Positions 34,079 through 36,933 of a stretch of 36,933 bases of DNA are shown piece after piece. The stretch is from Lachnospiraceae bacterium (GTDB taxonomy: Bacteria > Bacillota > Clostridia > Lachnospirales > Lachnospiraceae). Each line of letters starts with the position of its first letter. Position 1 is the first letter of the stretch. Under the pieces are notes generated by a model, which saw nothing but the letters and a program-made list of their open reading frames with translations, was not told the DNA's origin and did no database searches. The stretch is taken from contig JAGAQI010000005.1 in assembly GCA_017622795.1 (NCBI GenBank), positions 1 through 36,933 of the forward strand, read 5' to 3'. A program made the translations under genes and the position numbers.

Positions 34079-34738
34079 TTATTCTTCACTCGAAATATGA
34101 AGTTCATAACATCCCGGGACTCCCGGTTCTTCTTTCACCTCATACTGATAGATTTCTCCGTTCTTCTCATAGCTTACAGATGCGGCTCCGTCGGTCATAT
34201 CCTCCGTGATATCAATTTTTATATCACCATCTACAAAATAAACCTTATCGTCTTCCTTTGCTACTCCGATATTATCCACTGTGATGCTGGTATCCTTAAC
34301 AATGTAAACTTCCGGGAATGAGCTTTCCGCACCAACACCTGCAATCTTCAAAGAATCCGCATCCGTTGCATCACTGATAAGAACAAATTCCACGCTATCC
34401 TCATCTTGTACATTCAATGTTGTGGAATACTGCACAGTGCCGTCCTCCAGGACCACACCTTCCATCTCTACCTCCTGCCATACCCCATTTAAATTTATTT
34501 TCGCTACTACCGTTTCCACCCAAGTACTTCCGGTCATGGCATAAGCCACTCCGTTACTTCCGGCAAACAATACCGCTGCAATTGCTGCTGCCATAGCCAG
34601 TTTTCTGCCGACAGACATTTCTTTTTTCTTTACATTCCTTTCGTCCATGTTCATCACCTTTCTTCGCAAGTCCTCCGGGGCATGCAGTTCACCATAGGTG
34701 TTCTGAACATAGTTCTTTAGTTTATCTTCCTTACTCAT
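34079..34738 (-). CDS. Membrane anti-sigma factor candidate
   Basis: 219 residues. The N-terminal 40 residues are charged and cytoplasmic (KNYVQNTYGELHAPEDLRRKVMNM), followed by one membrane helix (about 46-67) and an extracellular beta-rich domain of about 150 residues. It overlaps the stop of the ECF sigma gene by eight bases, the usual arrangement for a sigma/anti-sigma pair, in which the cytoplasmic part would hold the sigma factor and the outer part sense a signal. A DUF4179-like family is possible; no zinc-binding HxxxCxxC motif is present. Gene ends just before the bidirectional terminator. Confidence 0.75.
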   Translation of the reverse strand: MSKEDKLKNYVQNTYGELHAPEDLRRKVMNMDERNVKKKEMSVGRKLAMAAAIAAVLFAGSNGVAYAMTGSTWVETVVAKINLNGVWQEVEMEGVVLEDGTVQYSTTLNVQDEDSVEFVLISDATDADSLKIAGVGAESSFPEVYIVKDTSITVDNIGVAKEDDKVYFVDGDIKIDITEDMTDGAASVSYEKNGEIYQYEVKEEPGVPGCYELHISSEE

Positions 34739-35210
34739 TCCATGCCTCCTTCAAGTCACCTTTCAATTTTTGTCTTGCCCGGAGAAGTCTTGATTTTACC
34801 GCAGTTTCGGAAAGCTTCAGCATCTGTGCAATTTCCCTGATACTGTATTCTTCGTAATAATATAGATACACGATTTGCCGGTATTTCTGAGGAAGGTTCT
34901 GCACCGCAAAATATAACTCACTTCTTTCCGGTGTGGAAAATACCGGCTCCTCTGTCAGCTCTTCCAGATAGGTTGTACGGCGTTTCCATCCGGAACGCCA
35001 CAGACTGTGGCACTCATTCACCGCCACCCGTATCAGCCACTTTCTGGCATGGTCCTCATCCTCAAAGTTTTCTGTTCTTTCCCAAAGCTTAACAAAAGTA
35101 TTCTGCACCACGTCCTCTGCATCTGCAAGGGTATTACACCCATTCACGGCCACACGGTATATACAGTCCAGATATTTTTCTGTCAAGCGTTCGTATTCCT
35201 GCGTATCCAA
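34731..35210 (-). CDS. RNA polymerase ECF sigma factor
   Basis: 159 residues. Region 2 (YLDCIYRVAVNGCNTLADAEDVVQNTFVKLW, FEDEDHARKWLIRVAVNECHSLW) and region 4 (LPQKYRQIVYLYYYEEYSIREIAQMLKLSETAVKSRLLRARQKL) are separated by a short linker, the ECF layout. The start codon is TTG at 35210, with GGAG seven bases upstream; this is the codon that gives the expected N-terminus. The upstream promoter contains TGCAAC and CGTT boxes 17 bases apart, suggesting it is controlled by itself or another ECF factor. It is followed by its likely anti-sigma partner. Confidence 0.9.
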   Translation of the reverse strand: MDTQEYERLTEKYLDCIYRVAVNGCNTLADAEDVVQNTFVKLWERTENFEDEDHARKWLIRVAVNECHSLWRSGWKRRTTYLEELTEEPVFSTPERSELYFAVQNLPQKYRQIVYLYYYEEYSIREIAQMLKLSETAVKSRLLRARQKLKGDLKEAWNE

Positions 35211-35258
35211 AGTATTTCTCCTGTTTTTGTATTGTTCGAAAGGCCTTTCTGATTATAG

Positions 35259-35285
35259 AACGCATGAGAAAGGTAAAAGGTTGCA
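35259..35285 (-). promoter_or_regulatory. ECF-type promoter of the sigma/anti-sigma operon
   Basis: Minus-strand TGCAAC (35280-35285) and CGTT (35259-35262) are 17 bases apart, matching the -35 TGCAAC / -10 CGTN pattern of sigma-M-type ECF promoters; a T-rich run follows the -35 box. A TATAAT hexamer (35252-35257) just downstream could give additional basal transcription. Confidence 0.6.
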
Positions 35286-35302
35286 AATAAGTTTAAACTA
35301 TC

Positions 35303-35340
35303 ATAAAAAGCTTCCATGCTGTTACAGCATGGAAGCTTTG
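35303..35340 (-). terminator. Terminator of the SCP2-domain gene
   Basis: AAAGCTTCCATGCTG and CAGCATGGAAGCTTT form a perfect 15-bp stem with a three-base loop; on the minus strand a TTTTTATG tract follows. It lies about 30 bases after the stop codon of the SCP2-domain gene. Confidence 0.93.
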
Positions 35341-35368
35341 CATCCGCTCGAATCAAAGTATTTAAGCA

Positions 35369-35719
35369 CTAACTGTTCTCATGCACACCTGTACATTTAC
35401 AACCACAGCCAAACGGCAGGTTCTCCAGTTGTCTGCTGTCACCGTACACCTTTAACTGACCGTTAGTATAAGCTACCCGTGGCGTAATTTTACCCTCCAG
35501 CATTTGCAGGATAACCTCTGCAGTAGTTACAATAATCAAATCCCGGTCATAGTATTCGTATGGCTCCACATTTACCTTGCCGTCATCCAGTTCCACATAG
35601 AAGTAGCCTTCGCCCTCGCCTTCTACATTAAACTGGTATGCCACATGTCCCACCTGCCGGCTGACTTGCACCACTTTCATGGCATCTTTTACTCTTGCAA
35701 CAAGTTCTTCATATTTCAT
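35369..35719 (-). CDS. SCP2 sterol-binding-domain protein
   Basis: 116 residues. It has the SCP2-like fold in sequence: HVAYQFNVEGEGEGYFYVELDDGKVNVEPYEYYDRDLIIVTTAEVILQMLEGKITPRVAYTNGQLKVYGD. Such single-domain proteins bind hydrophobic ligands; the bacterial role is unclear. Unusually, it ends with a cysteine-rich tail FGCGCKCTGVHENS (three Cys), which could bind metal or a redox partner. It has a strong own promoter and terminator, so it is a single-gene unit. Confidence 0.8.
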   Translation of the reverse strand: MKYEELVARVKDAMKVVQVSRQVGHVAYQFNVEGEGEGYFYVELDDGKVNVEPYEYYDRDLIIVTTAEVILQMLEGKITPRVAYTNGQLKVYGDSRQLENLPFGCGCKCTGVHENS

Positions 35720-35771
35720 AGACTACCTCCTAAACTCCTTATGCAAAAGCATAACCTAGTTCTATAGTCCT

Positions 35772-35800
35772 ATTATAATCCTATTTTCTGAAAATTTCAA
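35772..35800 (-). promoter_or_regulatory. Sigma-A promoter of the SCP2-domain gene
   Basis: Minus-strand TTGAAA (35795-35800) and TATAAT (35772-35777) are exactly 17 bases apart, a near-perfect promoter about 50 bases before the start codon. Confidence 0.88.
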
Positions 35801-35837
35801 GCCGCAACTTTAATTTTATATACAATTTATTTTTGCA

Positions 35838-35885
35838 TAAAAAACCGGGCTACCACTCTTGGTTTTCCAAAAGCTGATAACCCGG
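35838..35885 (-). terminator. Terminator of the ATP synthase operon
   Basis: CCGGGCTA and TAACCCGG arms (35845-35852, 35878-35885; one C bulge) enclose an inner TTGG-TTTT-CCAA hairpin. On the minus strand TTTTTTATG follows. It lies just after the atpC stop codon. Confidence 0.88.
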
Positions 35886-35895
35886 AATCTTATTA

Positions 35896-36306
35896 TTATT
35901 TTCTCGCCAGCTGAATTCGAATCAGCGACTTACGTAAAGACAGTTCCGCTCTGGCAATGTTGATATTAGCATCACCACTGGAAAGTCTCTTTTCTGCACG
36001 GGCTTTGGATTCCTCCGCACGGTGCAGGTCGATTTCTTCCGGCCATTCACAGGATTCTGCCAGAATTGTCATGTGGTCCTGGAAAATTTCCACGAAACCG
36101 TCATGCAATGCGGCAATTTTCTGTTCGCCGTCCTCTTTAATTTTGAGGACACCCGGAACTAAAATCGCGGTCAGTGGGATATGTCCTTTTAACACACCCA
36201 TTTCCCCTTCGGAGGTTCTAAGCTCCACCATTTCCACATCTCCGTCATAGAAAATGCGGTCCGGTGAAATCACCTGAAGGCGGAAAAACTTACTCATATC
36301 TGCCAT
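35896..36306 (-). CDS. atpC: F1F0 ATP synthase epsilon subunit
   Basis: 136 residues from ATG 36306, where GGAGGA stands five to six bases upstream; the open frame extends 70 codons further into the palindromic spacer but this part is unrelated to epsilon subunits. FFRLQVISPDRIFYDGDVEMVELRTSEGEMGVLKGHIPLTAIL is the typical epsilon beta-sandwich, and EEIDLHRAEESKARAEKRL the helical hairpin. The subunit couples rotation of the c-ring to the catalytic head and restrains ATP hydrolysis. It is the last gene of the atp operon. Confidence 0.96.
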   Translation of the reverse strand: MADMSKFFRLQVISPDRIFYDGDVEMVELRTSEGEMGVLKGHIPLTAILVPGVLKIKEDGEQKIAALHDGFVEIFQDHMTILAESCEWPEEIDLHRAEESKARAEKRLSSGDANINIARAELSLRKSLIRIQLARK

Positions 36307-36319
36307 AAAGTCCTCCATC

Positions 36320-36541
36320 GGTGCAGTAACGTTTTTTGCAATTGCAAAGATATTTTTGGCTGTATCGTATCTGTGTTCGCCTGGACTCCTCCGACAGTTA
36401 TTCGTCTCCGACGGACAAAGCGAAATACAGTTCCGCTCTCTCCGCCGTAGCCGAACACCTGTCGGCTGAGATGTCGTACACCTAGATATGATACACTCAA
36501 AAATATTATCTTGCAACTAGTCAAAAAACGCCTACTGCACC
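36320..36541. repeat. 222-bp imperfect palindrome between atpD and atpC
   Basis: The outer ends GGTGCAGTA (36320-36328) and TACTGCACC (36533-36541) are inverted repeats, and the similarity continues inward for about 85-100 bases per arm with small gaps: CGTTTTTTG, TTGCAA, ATTTTTG, TGTATC-TATCT, CCGACAG pair with their complements in the other arm. The centre holds further small hairpins (AGCCGA-TCGGCT) and GAGAGCGGAAC. The element lengthens the atpD-atpC gap from the usual few bases to 248. It has the form of a non-coding palindromic insertion (MITE-like); no target duplication was evident and no transposase is present. Confidence 0.75.
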
Positions 36542-36554
36542 CTACTTATCACCT

Positions 36555-36933
<379 letters not shown>

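Noticed and set aside
36307-36516. N-terminal extension of atpC through the palindromic spacer (206-residue open frame)
   Set aside because: The ATG at 36306 has an ideal RBS and matches the normal epsilon N-terminus; the upstream residues are rich in Arg/Cys and resemble translated repeat sequence.

Overview
The window looks like a chromosomal segment of a Gram-positive, low-to-mid GC anaerobe of the Clostridia, most likely a Lachnospiraceae-type gut bacterium. Support comes from the strong AGGAGG-type ribosome binding sites, and from the set of Clostridia-typical genes (mutS2, trmL, a YhaM-like exoribonuclease, a DUF4080-type radical SAM protein, AAA/DUF4143 ATPase, NhaC antiporter). Almost everything is on the minus strand; only an AraC regulator, one TPR-like protein and one esterase are on the plus strand. 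No rRNA, tRNA, CRISPR array, phage gene or complete insertion sequence was seen.

Region by region (read leftward, in the direction of transcription). 36.9-35.8 kb: the end of the F1F0-ATPase operon (atpD 3' part, atpC), with a 222-bp imperfect palindrome between the two genes. 35.8-34.1 kb: a small SCP2-domain protein, then an ECF sigma factor and its probable membrane anti-sigma partner behind an ECF-type promoter. 34.0-33.2 kb: a plus-strand feruloyl-esterase-like hydrolase. 33.0-29.4 kb: a Sel1-repeat protein, a beta-CASP metallo-hydrolase and methylglyoxal synthase, followed by a second long palindrome. 29.4-25.0 kb: an accessory stretch with an SRPBCC protein, a YjjG-type HAD phosphatase, a five-copy repeat array in front of an AAA/DUF4143 ATPase, two decayed genes and two proteins of unknown function. 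25.0-17.2 kb: housekeeping genes for DNA/RNA maintenance (radical SAM protein, nth, DEDDh exonuclease, AIR-synthase-like protein, trmL, mutS2) plus a 30-residue membrane peptide and a TPR-like protein. 17.2-9.6 kb: a long co-directional run with an OmpR-type two-component system, a protease-like PDZ protein that has lost its catalytic triad, a YhaM-like exoribonuclease, rlmD, a MATE transporter and an SGNH hydrolase. 8.6-5.4 kb: a carbohydrate locus with an AraC regulator divergent from a GH5 glycosidase and followed by a CE2-type esterase lipoprotein. 5.4-4.7 kb: a cyclic-di-GMP-I riboswitch with its own promoter and terminator in front of a shortened lysophospholipase-like protein. 4.5-0 kb: a PHP - CotH kinase - NhaC antiporter operon and the first 25 codons of another gene.

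The most noteworthy items are the c-di-GMP-I riboswitch (not a protein-coding feature) controlling a minimal alpha/beta hydrolase; the catalytically dead HtrA-like protein tied to a two-component system; the palindromic element inside the ATP synthase operon; the 32-34-bp repeat array covering the AAA/DUF4143 promoter; and the PHP-CotH-NhaC operon. Function calls rest on motif recognition from memory; no database search was run.
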